NCBI GenBank assembly: GCA_000697665.1
Contig: KL197724.1
Span: forward strand, 59,078 to 123,077
Source of the DNA: Jaapia argillacea MUCL 33604
Lineage: Eukaryota > Basidiomycota > Agaricomycetes > Jaapiales > Jaapiaceae
Reading direction: 5' to 3'
DNA: 64,000 bases
In this document: positions 45,085 to 57,548 of the stretch, piece by piece
Numbering within the stretch: the stretch's first letter is position 1
How the letters are laid out: the number at the start of each line of letters is the position of its first letter
The notes under the pieces: model-generated
Told to the model about the DNA's origin: nothing
Seen by the model: only the letters and a program-made list of their open reading frames with translations
Database searches by the model: none
Made by a program: the position numbers and the translations under genes

Positions 45085-46024
45085 TCACGATCGATCTCTT
45101 CCCCATCGAGTTCCACCTCCATCTCTCCGGGAATTGTTGTCCTCCCACCGCCGCCGATCTCGTTCCCTCTCCCTCTCCCTCTGGCCGATGTCATAATCAC
45201 CGCTGACCATCTCTCGCCCCCCTCGGCCTGAAGGGGAATGTGCATCCCTCGGTCTTTCAACATCCCTATCTCGCCGATCCCTTGCAATGGGAGTCCTTGA
45301 CCTCTCGTTACGACGGCGAGCACGGGGAACAGGTGAGCGTGAGCGCGAGCGATGTGGTGACTCATCCCGAGAACGGTGTTGACGGTATCGATCTCTATCT
45401 TCGTCTTCATCATCACTGCGAACTCCTCGTACCGCACGTTCAGCCCTTCTCTTTTCCTTCTTCGCTTTCTTTTCGGCCTTGCGCTTTCTCCTCTCCTCCT
45501 TATCGAAAGCTTTCTGGATGTCGGCATTGGCGACGACTGCATTCGATCCAGTCAGAGGTGGCGAACCGCTCGTCGTAGTTGGGGACATAGCAGACCCCGA
45601 GGCATCTTTCTTAGCCGGTCCAAATCCCCTGTTTAGATAGATCAGCAAATGTTCATAAACGGATGAATCCCACAGGGCGGACATGGACCCTGCAAGGAGA
45701 ATTGACTCACAGAGCAACTGACAATGCCTCTGCCTCGGCTTCCTTAACCTTTCTGATTTCCTCAAGACGCTCAGCCTCATCATCCTTCTTGTCCCTGTTG
45801 TACCAATGAACGTCTTTGTTCTTCTGCCACCGACCGGTGGGGGCATTGATGCTGTGACCCAAGTAATTCTGTTCCACGGATCGATACGAGGCGTATCAGC
45901 AAGTGAAGGACCAAGACAAAAGAGAGCAGTCATCACGAACCTCTCTGTCCTTGTCAGCAGAGACGTCTGACCATTTGAACTCTGCTTGACCACCACGAGT
46001 TCCACCTCTGACTGGTTCAAACAT
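45085..46024 (-). CDS. MMTAG2: MMTAG2-like protein (multiple myeloma tumour-associated family)
   Basis: Exons 46024-45941, 45868-45711, 45628-45085; phases 0 and 2 fit, 261 aa. The first ~65 residues match the MMtag domain: RGGTRGGQAEFKWSDV, then DKDRENYLGHSINAPTGRWQ and KNKDVHWYNRDK. This small nuclear family is conserved from fungi to animals and is poorly understood; links to RNA processing are inferred from its RS-like tail. Here the C-terminal half is Lys/Arg-rich with a basic coiled segment (EERRKRKAEKKAKKEKRRAE) followed by RSRSRSP and Arg/Asp repeats. The longer unspliced frame to 46206 is read-through of the introns. Same strand as the transcription factor, 487 bp downstream of it. 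Confidence 0.85.
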
Positions 46025-46511
46025 GATGGCGGATGAGAGCAAGGTAATGGTGACCACGTGGCACGCCTGTCCTTCGTATATTGGACTCGCGTTTCAGTTA
46101 TGTTTTGGTACAAGTCCGAAAAATGTACGAAGTGATATCCACTGACAAGCAAGAAAACCTTTGAGCTACATACACCGGGGCCCAGTGAAACGGTCAATAA
46201 CGACAACTACGAACATATGCGTACAGGAACGAACTGGTATAAAAAAAGTGTTAACAAAGACATCACCGAGGGGGACCAGCGACAGGAAGCAACTAATACA
46301 GCAAGTAGGGTATGAAGATTGCGCTACATCATGACTCAACAAACGGCGAAGACAAATATCGACGATGAATGAGGACAGAGAACAAGTGTTCAGGAGCGAC
46401 AAAGCAAATACACCAGGAGGGAATAGGCCGTAGGGGTTAAAGTGGGAGTTTCGCGGAGAGTCTAAGGGTTCCGCGGTACAGTATAGGAAGTTTGTGGGCG
46501 GAGTCGGGCAT
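46025..46511. other. intergenic between MMTAG2 and the Zn2Cys6 gene
   Basis: 487 bp; no supported feature. A minus-strand frame (46600-46166) is read-through past the transcription factor stop. Confidence 0.4.
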
Positions 46512-49500
46512 TCACCGGGCGAGGATTGGCGGGAGGGTGTAGTCGCGTGGAAGAGGAGATTGCATACCGGCAGATTGACAAGCTGCGTCGAGTCGTTCAC
46601 GGAGTTGTTGGCCTCGAGCTTGGGATTCTGGGAGTGGATGAGTTAACGATGAGCACGGGGCAAGCCAGAGGAGCTTACCTGCACAAGGCCAGAGGCAATT
46701 CAGAACATCCAAGGGAACAAGGAAGGATTTGGCAAGTTCCAGAGCGAGTAGGAGAGATCTATCTCTCGACCATAGAAGCAGACATCTATTTTAGTCAGAA
46801 AAGGGTCGAGTCAGATTGAATGGACTTGGAGAAATAAAAGGGGATCGAGTCGAGACGCACGTTGCCAATTGACCAGCAAACCACTCTCCAGACCATGGTC
46901 TTCTCGTCAAGAATTGTCCTTGAGGGTGTCCAAGATGATGAATGGAAGACTTGACATGCTTCGCCAACTGATCCTGATAATAAACTATGCCAGAAAACAT
47001 TAACCACAATATCCAAGCAAATCGAGTTGAGAGACTCACGCCACTCTTCCGCATGCTTGCGATTAAACATCGAACTAGAACTTGCTTCGCTGTGACCATC
47101 ACCGAGATCCAAATCTTGTAAGCTACACAGGGACCAAAAAGTTCATCAATAAGAGAGGAAAAACCTACATCTCGGAAGACGGCACCAACCGGCGTAATGT
47201 TTGTGTGACAGATAACCGGGTGCTAGACGCACCAACCACATCTCATAAGTTCCATCATCGAAGGGACAAGACAGGGAGACGTACTTGTAGATGAACTCCC
47301 GGCACATGTACATCAAACCTGTATCGACGTTGCAAGTATGTTCGTCCAAGGCATCTTGTATGCACCCCGCCTCCACCCAGGATTCCCAAGCCAAGTCAGC
47401 CCTCTCTTCGTGAGAGATGGTATCATCGCGAAGGAGAAGACACGAGTTCCACAAGAGCATGCTTCGACAATGCAGAGCCCAGATAGTCTCCTTTGGCGAT
47501 GGGGATCCACGTTGTGATGGGTTGGGCGAGCGCGAAGTCGAGGGACGAGCAAGGATCTCGCCAGGGAACAAGAGCTTCCACTATCAGATAAACGAACATG
47601 TCAGAATGATGGCGAAAGAAATGACAACGTCAAGACCTACATTCGACGCGTCGATCAAGAACAAATCGAGGGGCTTCTCTTGGAACATCACACAATACGC
47701 CGTATACCCCGAGACCAAGCTAAGCGCGGACCAACAAACCCTCCTCCCCTCCTCCTTCCTCACCTCCGCATCGCTCCAACTAGGATCCCACCCCAACGTC
47801 GCACTCCACGAATAACTCATTTGCTGCGAGTCAGTCGGGAAGGGACTACCACTAGTCACCGGAGACGAGGGAGTGAGATGTGAAAAGTGACGACATGAAC
47901 AAGACTCCTTCGGAGATGAATGAGGCGAGATGCTGGAGTAGCGGGAAGAAGAGGAGTGGGGAGAATGCGAAGAGCGAGGTACGATGGGGACAGAACGACG
48001 GGAGAAGGTAGAGACCGTTGGGTCGGAAGCGTCAATGAATGTTAGTGAGAGAGCACGGATGATGGAGTCGAGGAAGCCGATAGCGGTCGATGCGCGTTGG
48101 GACGTGTGTTCAGGATGTGACGATGACTCAAACAGGGCAAGGATCTACCACACCCAAAATGAGTACAGTTACCAACCCTGAGAAAAACCAAAGAATAATT
48201 ACCAGAGCAGCCTCAGCCAATGTCGGGTCAATCCACTGTGAATTCCACGAAGCCTCTAGAGAAGCCTGCGCCGCATCTCGATAATAAAGCGCTCTGGATC
48301 TCCCAGCCGCCCGACCTTCCACCTCACTCGATTTGATCAAGATGCCCATAGCCAAACCCGCATAAATAAAAGACGGTTGCATCCGAGAACGTTCATCTGG
48401 ATTGTTCAAATTCCTGAAAAAGAATGGAACGTTGACAAAGGAGAATAACGCAGAGTTCGTCGTGCTGAACCTAAACACAAAGCAGAGTGCAAAAAAGATT
48501 GAATATGTGAGTACGAGGTGAAACAAGAACATCACATGGCGAAGAGTGAGAAAAATAATAATAATACTCACAGAAACGCCAAATCGTCGGTAATATCCTT
48601 TAACCTAGCAACGACACCCACAGTCAGATATTTTCAAGGAGGTAGAGCAACCAATGACGGCCAAGTGGGAAAAGTGATGCTTTACTTACGATTGTTCCCT
48701 GGTGTTTGAATAGGATGTCAAGAGATTATCCCACCAAGTCCTTCTCGAGTATTCCGACGATGGCGAAGTCGTGGACAACGGTCCTGGCGAGATGGGAGAG
48801 AGTTTAATATCTGATGAGTCAGTATGTCCACCGCCACGTCCATTCGAACTCCGTTGGTGATGAACGTTGATATCGTGCGGTCGAGCAAAACTCTTGAGGT
48901 TGATATTGTGGTTATCCGAATCGGAATCGTACAAATTGCTGGTCGAACGGCGTAGCGGGGGTAAAACGCTGATGCTATTACTCTGAGAGAAAACAGAATC
49001 GGAACCCAAGAAAAAAATAAAAAGACATGTTAATAGAACTTCAAACCGATTGGTTATCATAAACATAATGAACGACCAACGTCAAAGCAAATCGTACTCA
49101 CTTTATTTACGTATCCATCTGAACCAAGAGATCGTGGGACAGGTAAATCCAGCACAGAAGGGGGCGGAGGCAATTGAGGAGAAATATGCATCAAGTTATG
49201 CGAGTCGACCACACTCCCCCTCGAACTCCCATTGGTAGTTCCATTGGTGGAACTGGTGGTAGCGGCACTAGACCCACCGGGAGTGACCGGTGATCTATTT
49301 CCATCCGAGACGTTTTCCTTGATGTTTATCCCTCCGACTTCATCGCCAGTTTTCCGCTTTTTCTTCGGTGCACCAGCAGCGACACCCGCGGAAATCGTTG
49401 CCGCGGAAGACCCGGCCGAGCCTGATCCTTCAATGGGAGGACTCGTCGATCCGCCGTTGGACGTGGAGGATCCGTTCGTGGCAGGATTAGGAGATGTGGG

Positions 49501-50423
49501 GGAACCGTCGGCCAAGCGTTTCTTGCACGAACGCTGACGGGTTCCGGGGTGTTTGTCCGGTCCTCGACGTTTCGGAACAGCGTCATACTCGCATTCGTTG
49601 CCTCTCTTCACACAGTTGTGGCAGATAGGCCGAGTCGAGTCACAACGGATCTTTCGAGCCCGACTGGAGAAAAAAAATTCCGAGTGAATAAAAATAGTAC
49701 AGGTCGGTGCGGGGAAGTGGGCGGTCACGTACCACTGTCGACAAGCAATCACAACCGTTGAGCTCTGCTTACGAGCAGGGTCTTTGGCAGACGATTTGGT
49801 GGATGGGGCGGAATCGGGCTTCTCGGTGGCTGATCGCGGCGCCTCGAGAGTGCCCTGCAGGGCCTGGGTTACGTGCCTTTGGAACGAGCCAATCTGCGGC
49901 TCGGGGAGCCTTCGCTCCTGCATGTTGAACGTGAAATCCATAGGCCCACGTGGAGGGAAGGGAAATCGGGGTAGAGACGACCCCAGAGAGAAAGCCATGG
50001 GGAGGTGGCTATTGTGATGGGTGCGATTTCCGGGGGAAGGGAGGTCGGATCGATGATGTCCGCCGTTGGGGCTCTGTGGGGGTAACTCGAGTCTTCTCAG
50101 CATATTATTCCCGCTGTCTGGCCCTTGGAGATGTGGCACGACGTATTGTGGGGAGTCGAAATGGGATGGAGGTAAAAGGCCATCAACGTTGCGGACATCG
50201 TGCCCTTGATATCGCACTTGATCATAGTTCAGCGGATTGCAAGAAGCCGATTCCATAAAGGGTGTATGAAATCACGATAAGAAAACTTACTGTCTTGGGA
50301 GAAAGACGCGTCGTAAAGGGGAGAGTGTATGACGGATTCCTCCTCGCTGGAGGGCTGCCCCTCGTCCACTGCGGATGGATGTGGAAAGGGGGCATATAGG
50401 TCGCCATTTGGACTGGCAACCAT
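46512..50423 (-). CDS. Zn(II)2Cys6 transcription factor, 12 exons
   Basis: Model: 50423-50291, 50216-49733, 49663-49102, 48982-48690, 48604-48572, 48470-48203, 48144-47641, 47580-47285, 47122-47040, 46984-46861, 46785-46679, 46627-46512. Every phase fits; total 3003 nt, 1000 aa. The binuclear zinc cluster has Cys203, 206, 213, 220, 223, 230 (C-x2-C-x6-C-x6-C-x2-C-x6-C), with Cys206 split by an intron, followed by the basic linker KRRGPDKHPGTRQRSCKKR. A Ser/Thr/Gly-rich linker precedes the fungal middle-homology-type region (STTNSALFSFVNVPFFF, ALYYRDAAQASLEASWN, IIRALSLTFIDASDP, WSATLGWDP). Binds DNA and regulates transcription; targets unknown. A 33-nt exon 5 is unusual but needed for the frame. 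Confidence 0.88.
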
Positions 50424-52050
50424 ATCGTAGGAGGGAAACAAGCGTACGGAAGGAATCTTGGCGACTGTTGAGGATTCAGGGGGAGGGTATGTGGCTGAGG
50501 AGAAGGGGCGGCGGGGATGAGGCGGCTAGTAGCGAAAAGCTCTTATGAGGGTGTTCTGGGATTCATGCCCACGGTTGATGCAGTTATGAGAGGACTGGCA
50601 TCAAACTCGCACACGTCCAAGGTGAATATGTAAATCCAACCAGATCACCAATCGAGATCCAGTCCCCAAATAGGAAGTGCTTCCCGGTCCGCTTATGAGC
50701 CGCCCTTTAACTGAAAAAATTACACGCCGACGACCAGGGTGCAACCACGTTACCTCCCGGTTGCAAGCAACTTTAATTCTATATCCGACTCCTCTTCGGA
50801 GAATGCTCGTGCGCAGAATATTCGAAAACAGCTATGGATTCCAGAGACAACCACGGAACTTATGTGTGCACCTGCTTCCCTCGCTGTTTTTGGTTCCGTG
50901 GACCTGGCTAGAGGCTAGCAAAAAGGTTAATGGACCTTTTTCTCGGCCGGAGTTGTCGCCGGACAACCTTCTTTCATCGGAGCCGGCAATTCGTTCCTGG
51001 TTGCCACTGATGTCGTCACTGTCTCCCACGTGGGATCATCCGGATCTCTCCGTGCACCGATGCCACCAGGAATGGTAACGACCGATACAAGCAGCGGTAG
51101 CCAATCCACAGTCGAGGCAGCTCATGGCCGCGCAGCTTCGTTCTCATGTATGCTTGACATCGCTGGGCGATATCGATGATACCGGTCATGATACGTTCGC
51201 CGTAGCTAACGATAGCTAGCCTGCTTTTACAACTACAGGGTTTCGCTTCTAGAGCAGTGGCTGCTGCTTCTAGTGTTTTCATCCTTCCCACCACTTTCGA
51301 TCTCCAGAAATCTGACTAGAACCTTACAGAACCGCTAGACAGGTTGACGCTCGTTTTTTACCGACCTTCTTCCAAGCGCTGTATTCCCCACGTATTCTCC
51401 TGCTCTCAAGCTCCGATGATGACACCACCCTTATCCTCCATGCTTCTTCCATTCTCAATCTGTCGTGCGATCCCGTTCAATTTACTGCTGTTCTCTTGAT
51501 ACATACCACAAGTCCGTTCCTCTGGTGCGCTGAATCCCAGCACGCTTTCCGAAGTTCCTTTGTGGCACTGTTCCTACTGGTCACGATGTACAATCAGTTA
51601 TCGTTTCCCCCTGTACAACCCCTCCTTCTTCCTCTCACGATGATCACTTGATCATACTATCACGAGCCTTTTCCCCTTGAGCTCGACGTTCCTGGTTGGT
51701 CCTACCCAAAGCCCTCAATTCCAACGGCATAAATCCTATCTTGCGTCATTCTCGCCCGCTCTCCCTGCGCTCATCCCAAATCCAAGAATATCCAATGTTG
51801 AGATGGACATCACTGATGTCCGGCATGTCGAATACGGTCCTCACCGAGAAGACCAAAATGTCAAACCATGTCAAATCCCGCTTTACTTTCACCCGGCCAA
51901 AACCTCGTCCTTCGCCGCGGTCCCTATCGGCCTCAACTCATCTCCTACCCATGAGTCCACGTCCAGATGCCTACTTATCGGGGTATCTTTTGGGTGATGG
52001 GAAGTTAAGACACCGCCACTTATGATAGGGTTGGAGGTGCGTGTAACAAA
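50424..52050. other. intergenic, upstream region of the Zn2Cys6 gene
   Basis: About 1.6 kb with no supported gene; short plus-strand frames at 50677-51078 and 51677-51997 have no recognisable features. Confidence 0.4.
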
Positions 52051-52059
52051 ACACCCTCC

Positions 52060-52770
52060 GTCAATTCATCTCAAGGCATCACCTGAGCAAACCCATGCCA
52101 CTCACACGGCAATCTCACCTCCTGATTGTTTTCCTCCAAAACTTTAATTTCCTGCCATCGGTTGTTTGACAGCCAGTGGAGCACGTGGGGATCGTTTTTG
52201 TCCGACTCCTGTGTGCTGGGTAATGCCTAACAACGTAATGGATGAGGGGTCCACTACGTGCCCCAGATCGGGCGGTCGTTTGGGTCCCTTGGGAGAGACG
52301 TCTAGAAAGAGATATGGATAACGGGATGGCCAGGGTTTTGCATAACCTCGATTGGCCTTTGAAGCTCGCAAGCCACCCTTCTCCCGAGTCCAGAGTTATG
52401 TGGCGGTTCTGACAAACGGCCAAGAACCTTTCTGCGTTACTGTATGTTTGACGGTACTTTGATAGCAGGAGAAACGTTTGCGCCACCATTTCTCATGATA
52501 TGCCCCCCTCGCTGGACTCACCCAGACACAATCTACGGTATCCCTTCGCCGCCACCATCACCAACTGAGGGTTCTGCTTTGTGAATGTGTACCTCGCAGT
52601 AGTACCCCTTCCTTCCTCTTCTCGACCCATCCACGTAAAACGACCTACCCCAAACCCCGAACGGATGATTCATCAAATCGAAGTTCGCGAAAGTTATATC
52701 CAGCTCTTTGTTTATGCTGAACTCTATGACAACAAAATGAAATGAAAGAAGAACGAGGGCGGGAAACATG
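52060..52770 (-). other. possible gene remnant with coding-like segments
   Basis: Two minus-strand stretches look like genuine protein: ITFANFDLMNHPFGVWGRSF and YVDGSRRGRKGYYCEVHIHK (about 52690-52560), and near the other end NDPHVLHWLSNNRWQEIKVL followed by VRLPCEWHGFAQVMP and a stop (about 52190-52080). Frames between them disagree and I could not build a consistent splice model. May be a spliced gene or a remnant. Confidence 0.3.
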
Positions 52771-52790
52771 AGAATTCCGAGGAAATAATC

Positions 52791-53123
52791 ATGAATTCAG
52801 CCAACTTATGGGTACCAGTTGCTCTTTCACTGGTAGTATTATTACAGCAGACGCCCACAGCTTCAACGTTTCGACGTTTCAAACCACTGAGACCATCAAC
52901 TTCTAATGGGCGTCTACGTATCCCCAAACGCCACCGGTCTGACAGGGCGCTTAAGTACCAACCCTGGAGCTCAAAAAAAAGGGATCGACACTCCTCCACG
53001 ATATCGCGATCGCCCCAATCCTCCCATCTTCCAGGAGCTTGTCCAGACAGCAAGCATTTGCGTTTGAGTGACCGGAATAAAAAGTTCCGGGAAAAAAGTT
53101 GGTCAAACCGAATGCCGCCGTAG
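52791..53123 (+). CDS. small ORF with signal-peptide-like start
   Basis: 110 codons from ATG 52791. The first ~25 residues (NLWVPVALSLVVLLQQTPTA) look like a secretion signal with an A-x-A-like cleavage zone; the rest is basic and Ser/Arg-rich with one Cys. Could be a small secreted protein, or chance. The overlapping minus-strand frame is no better. Confidence 0.22.
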   Translation: MNSANLWVPVALSLVVLLQQTPTASTFRRFKPLRPSTSNGRLRIPKRHRSDRALKYQPWSSKKRDRHSSTISRSPQSSHLPGACPDSKHLRLSDRNKKFREKSWSNRMPP

Positions 53124-53934
53124 AGTCGCGTGGAAAGCCACGCTCCAAGTTGCCCCTGCACGCATAGCCTATTCCGTTCGGCGTCGGGTGCAAATCATAG
53201 CCATCCCTCCACCCTCCGCTTCCGACGACAGGAAACCAAGCACACGGATTATTTCGTTTCCTCCCCCGGTACCGACATTTCCTGTCAAGCCTTGAGGCTT
53301 CCCCCTAGCGCCAATTACCTGTTATCGACTTGCTCGTTTCGGGTCTTCTGATCGTCCTCACCCCTTCGTCTCAACTTCGTCCCCAAGTTTTTGTTCGGAT
53401 TCGCGGTTCGGATTGGAATCAAGATCTGACTCTAGAGGGAGAGACACACCAATAATTTTTGAATGTCCTCGTTCTTCACTGCTCTCTTCTCTTGCTGTTT
53501 ACGTTCTCACTCGCACACCAGCGTACGCTAATCTGGCTTTGGACTCTAACGTTCTCACCGCTAACCTTGTTCGTTTGACTCTTTTTTTTCAATGCCATGT
53601 CGTTTGTGTTTTGGATTTTGGGGTGGGTTCTTTGGTTGTTATGCGGCCTTTTGGCGTATAGGAGGGACCGGATGAGACGACACATTTGATTCCTGCTGCT
53701 GCTGAGGATTCCACTGCGTATGTCTTCTCAAACGCTATTACCTATTGGACTAACTAAGGAGAACGCACATATGATTGGTGCTTTACATTTGCAGACCGCC
53801 ACAGCGACATGTCGTAGTTGTGGACCATCAGAAGATGAAGGACCGGCTGGGTGTTATCGTTCGGTCGAAAGAGGGGTAAGTCTTGTCATATCCCCGCTCT
53901 CCTCACACGACTTAAACATACACTATCAAGGAAA
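53124..53934. other. intergenic or 5' leader of the 53935 gene
   Basis: A 52-codon frame from ATG 53720 ends at a GT donor (53876) that, with the AG at 53930, would splice into the 53935 region, but the coding phases do not match. I therefore treat it as leader or upstream ORF. Confidence 0.35.
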
Positions 53935-54597
53935 ATGGTTAACGTAAACGCCCAAATCCCATTCAACCTTCATAACAAGTCCCTTTATAATCAAAATACC
54001 TTCCCTTACCCGACCCACGACGATACTGCTTCCGAAGATAACCACAACCCTGACCGTCAAGCGCAAAACACAAACCACTCCCAAACTCGGGACCTCTCAC
54101 CCCAAGCATCCGATTTATCATACTCAACCACCTCCTTACCTCGGAACTTAAGTGGTGATGGCGATGGTGGGTTCGGTGATGGGAATGGTAATGGCAATGG
54201 GGGAGGGGGGAAGAAGTTGAATGTGAGGTTGGTACATGGGAAGAGGACTGGGAGTCGGAGTCGACTTGGAAGGTTTGTGGAAGGGGAGAGGGGGAGGAGT
54301 AGGGATAGAGCGAGAATGCAAGATTTGAGTGCTGGGGAAGGAGAAGGTTCTGGGGAGGAAGGGAGGAGAGAGGATAGCGTTGGTGGACATGCGGACGATG
54401 AGCATGAGGTGGAACCTGCGGCCGTTAAAGATGGTGGAGATGGAGAGGTCAGTCTTGGGTCGTGACCATCTGCTTCTGCTCTGATACTTAGCGCTCTGGT
54501 TTTCTAGGTCGCTCTTTCGGACATCAACACCGCACCACCCCGAAGAGCCTTCACTATTCAAAATGCCGAAGCCATCGCATGTAGTTGGGGCGATTAG
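53935..54597 (+). CDS. hypothetical low-complexity protein, 200 aa
   Basis: Exons 53935-54447 and 54508-54597, phase 0. Asn/Gln/Ser-rich N-terminus, a Gly/Asp/Asn repeat (DGDGGFGDGNGNGNGGGGKK), an Arg/Ser-rich basic stretch, an acidic patch and the ordered-looking end RRAFTIQNAEAIACSWGD. No family recognised; probably mostly disordered. The upstream exon structure is uncertain. Confidence 0.45.
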
Positions 54598-55057
54598 GTA
54601 CCTGCTGGCTTCCACTCTATCACTCTCTTTCGCCACCGGGCTGTTCAACATTAGGACCAAGTTTGCACACCACATTTACACAACATCATGTATTTCTGCA
54701 TCTCTCATGCATGTCTAGCATATTAACACACCAAGTCGAGTTCCAATAGATACTTCTTTAAGTTGGTTTCGGGAACTGGTCCATGACCAGTATATTCGTT
54801 GGCAAGTCTACCGTAAGCATGCTTTCAAAAAAGAGAGTAATCCGGTACTTGAAGAGACTTATACGACCGTCGCGCCGGAAGCTGAGGAACAATGCTATGA
54901 TAACGACGGGATGAAACAGCACTTGAAGTCGAGTCCGATTGCGAGAGGCAGGGAGCTTCCAAATAGAATTACCGACGAAGAGAACAATAGGATGAACCTC
55001 AGTTCCCCACAGCGTAACGAGAGGCAGGGCATATTCGACCGTCCTGTTGAGAAAACC
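54598..55057. other. spacer between convergent genes
   Basis: About 460 bp; nothing supported. Confidence 0.4.
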
Positions 55058-56794
55058 TTACAAGCCATTCCCTTCATTGATTTCATCTGCAATATCTTCA
55101 GCGAAATCTATGCCTTCACCTTCCCAGAGATAATCACTGATACCGCTCTCGAAAGGTGATCCAGGAGCGCCTTCTTCGTCGGCGAGTCGCCGGTCCAGGA
55201 GAGAGGCGTTGTAGTCGATTTCATAGGATGAAACGCTACCCGCACGACGAGGATCTGTATCAGAGTCGACTTCAAGCGCAGAGGCAAACTCATCATCATC
55301 TGCGGTGTCGGCGTCCGAAGTAATACTTTCGTCCTCCCATCGAAAAGTGCTGCCATCGGGTAGCTCGTTCGCAGAAGGAAGTACTTCATCAGAGAACGGG
55401 GCAAGAGAGGCGTAGTAGTCGATTTCGTCAGACTCGGACGGAACACCGTCCAACCCATAGCGAGAGTCGCTATCAGAGTCGAGTTCGAACTCGTGGCGGC
55501 GACCGGGTATGTTGAGCACGAGACAACTCTTTGTTTGAAGCACCTCCAGCCCAACCAGCTCGTGCTTGATGATGGTGTCGTCGGACACGGATTCAGGAGG
55601 AAAGATTTGGGGGAGATCTCGGATACACAAGAGCAAAGTGTCCAGCCGGCGGACCTGCCTCAGGTCAGGCAATGACCCGGGGTGTCGCAAATGTGCCACC
55701 GTCGTGTCCTTCAGATTACAGATTTCCGGTGTCCAGAATGTCCAAACATCTAGCGACATCAAACTGGGATGGCAAATGGACCATGTGAAGGTAGACGGCA
55801 TGACAAGATGCTGGAGCTGGGGGCAAGTGGTGGCGAGGGTTTCTCTGTCGAGGTCTTCGGGACAAAACATATCATCACGAAAGTGGAGGAACTTGAGACG
55901 TACGCCGTGGAGGGTGAGGAAGGACTTCAGGGAGGATTCTGGTACCGCGTCGTATTCGGCAAGGGTCAGACTTGTCAATCGTGGCATTGACCAGGTCGCC
56001 AAGGCACTAAAACCTCCTTCCTCCGGACGCATCAGAGCAAGGTGTAAATTTTCTAATCGTGGAAGGCGTATTGGCCGTGGAGACGAGGGCGGGATTGTAA
56101 GGACCAACGACCGGAAATTGCAGCAGCTATCCAATACCGTGTCGATGATGACTGGAGCCATATCCCATTTTGTTTCCAAATGTGTGATAGAGTTGATATC
56201 GATACCAGAGGTCAAGGAGGGTCGGAGACCGGATGAGAACGCTAAGTCCCAGGACGGGGATAGGATGACGCGTCGGATGCGTGGACAATGAGAAACCAAC
56301 GTCGAGATATCATTGATGATTATTTCCCGCCAGAAAAATGAGATGGAGAAACTGAGGCTAAGAGTTCTGACCAAGCTCCCAAGACCAGAGTTCGCATGCA
56401 GGGTGCGGATGAGCATTGGTATCTGGATGGCGCGATGGATGGTGATATGCTCGTAAAGGAGCTCGATTCCGATCCACATCCAGTTCCTGCAAACCAGGAC
56501 GAGGTACTGCTCGTCTCGCGGTGCGATACACAAGGGAATACAATTGGGGAAATGTCGATCGATGACACATTCGAGAGGGAGTACGAGTTGGAAAATCTTG
56601 CGAAGCAGCTCGGGTGGAAGTCGACAGACGCCAGGTATGTGGATATGCCGTTCAGCAAGTGGCACCTACAACACATGAAGTTGGTAGTAAGTTGCATCTG
56701 GATTCTGAACATCGGGAGCACCAACCTGCAATATGACAACATTAGACTGCAAGACCACCTTCGAGGCTCCAAGCCCTGTAGCATTTTCTGACAT
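55058..56794 (-). CDS. F-box-like protein, family C copy 4 (C4)
   Basis: Exon 1 56794-56726 (23 codons, starting MSENATGLGASKVV), intron 56725-56666, exon 2 56665-55058; 558 aa, the longest of the family. F-box-like region VCRLPPELLRKIFQLVLPLE, then YLVLVCRNWMWIGIELLYEH. Leucine-rich middle (LPRLENLHLALM, HGVRLKFLHFRD, CPQLQHLVMP). The acidic tail is duplicated: two DSDSDSRYG/DSDTDPRRA-type blocks, each followed by a DEIDYYASL or YEIDYNASL segment, ending YLWEGEGIDFAEDIADEINE. The main frame opens with GTG, so the spliced first exon supplies the only ATG. Confidence 0.8.
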
Positions 56795-57002
56795 GGTTAG
56801 CCTAAGCAAATCATGTCGAGTATGATTGTGTTTCTTGGCCTATTGGAAGTGGATGTCAAGGGTGCTTAAGTAGGTGTATGCTGAGGTGTGCAAACTCGCC
56901 ACGTGCCACGACTTGGCAAACACTCCAAATTCGCCTGGAGTTCGCCGACATGAATTCAACTCACTGTATGTCTCGATGCGAGTGGTCGTGCGGTAAGTAC
57001 TA
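56795..57002. other. spacer between C4 start and MITE
   Basis: About 200 bp upstream of C4, presumably its promoter; the left TA target-site copy of the MITE is at 57001-57002. Confidence 0.4.
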
Positions 57003-57539
57003 TGGTGCGGTTCACTTGGTCACCACCTACTTTGTACAGCCGCCAAATCGACCGAAGGTCGAATTTTTTTATGTTGTGTACCTCTGAGAGCCTTTTGCAT
57101 GATGTTTTTGGTATATTTTCACCCCAAATCTGACTCAAACCTCCCCTGCGAGCCCGCAACGCGACGGGGAACCCACCTTTGTGGTTGCGAGAGGCATCGA
57201 GGATGTTCCCTGCAAGAAAATTTTGAGATTTTTGCCACACAAATTGGGCGAAAATACAGTCCAAATTTGGTTTAACGGGTTGTCGATGACTGAAATGGGT
57301 CCCGATGGCGGTTTGGAGCTGTTATTTGGCCGTGGTGAGACCGTGCTGTCACCCTCCGCCAATCTGAGCCTCCGAGAAATTGCTATCTCCACCAATTTTG
57401 TAGCAATCGAAAATCGGTCTTGCCAATCTCTTCCCCCAATGAAAAGGAGTCGTTTGGCAAGACCAAATAATATTCGCATTTTTATTCGAATTTCCCAAGA
57501 TTTTGTACAAAAGTAGCGGTGACTAAGTGAACTGCACCA
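57003..57539. mobile_element. MITE with ~36-bp terminal inverted repeats
   Basis: 537-bp element with no protein-coding capacity. The left end (57003-57038, starting TGGTGCGGTTCACTTGGTCA) is the near-perfect reverse complement of the right end (57504-57539). Both ends are flanked by TA (57001-57002 and 57540-57541), consistent with a TA target-site duplication of the Tc1/mariner-pogo type. The interior is A/T-rich with no transposase, so it must have been moved by another element. Lies 8 bp beyond the stop codon of C5. Confidence 0.85.
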
Positions 57540-57548
57540 TACATGGAA

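Noticed and set aside
45085-46206. 373-codon frame taken as one exon
   Set aside because: Its first ~190 codons read through two introns. The MMTAG2 N-terminal motif only appears when three exons are joined.
56956-57516. frames of 100-114 codons on both strands
   Set aside because: They fall wholly or mostly within the MITE, whose terminal repeats explain the region better.
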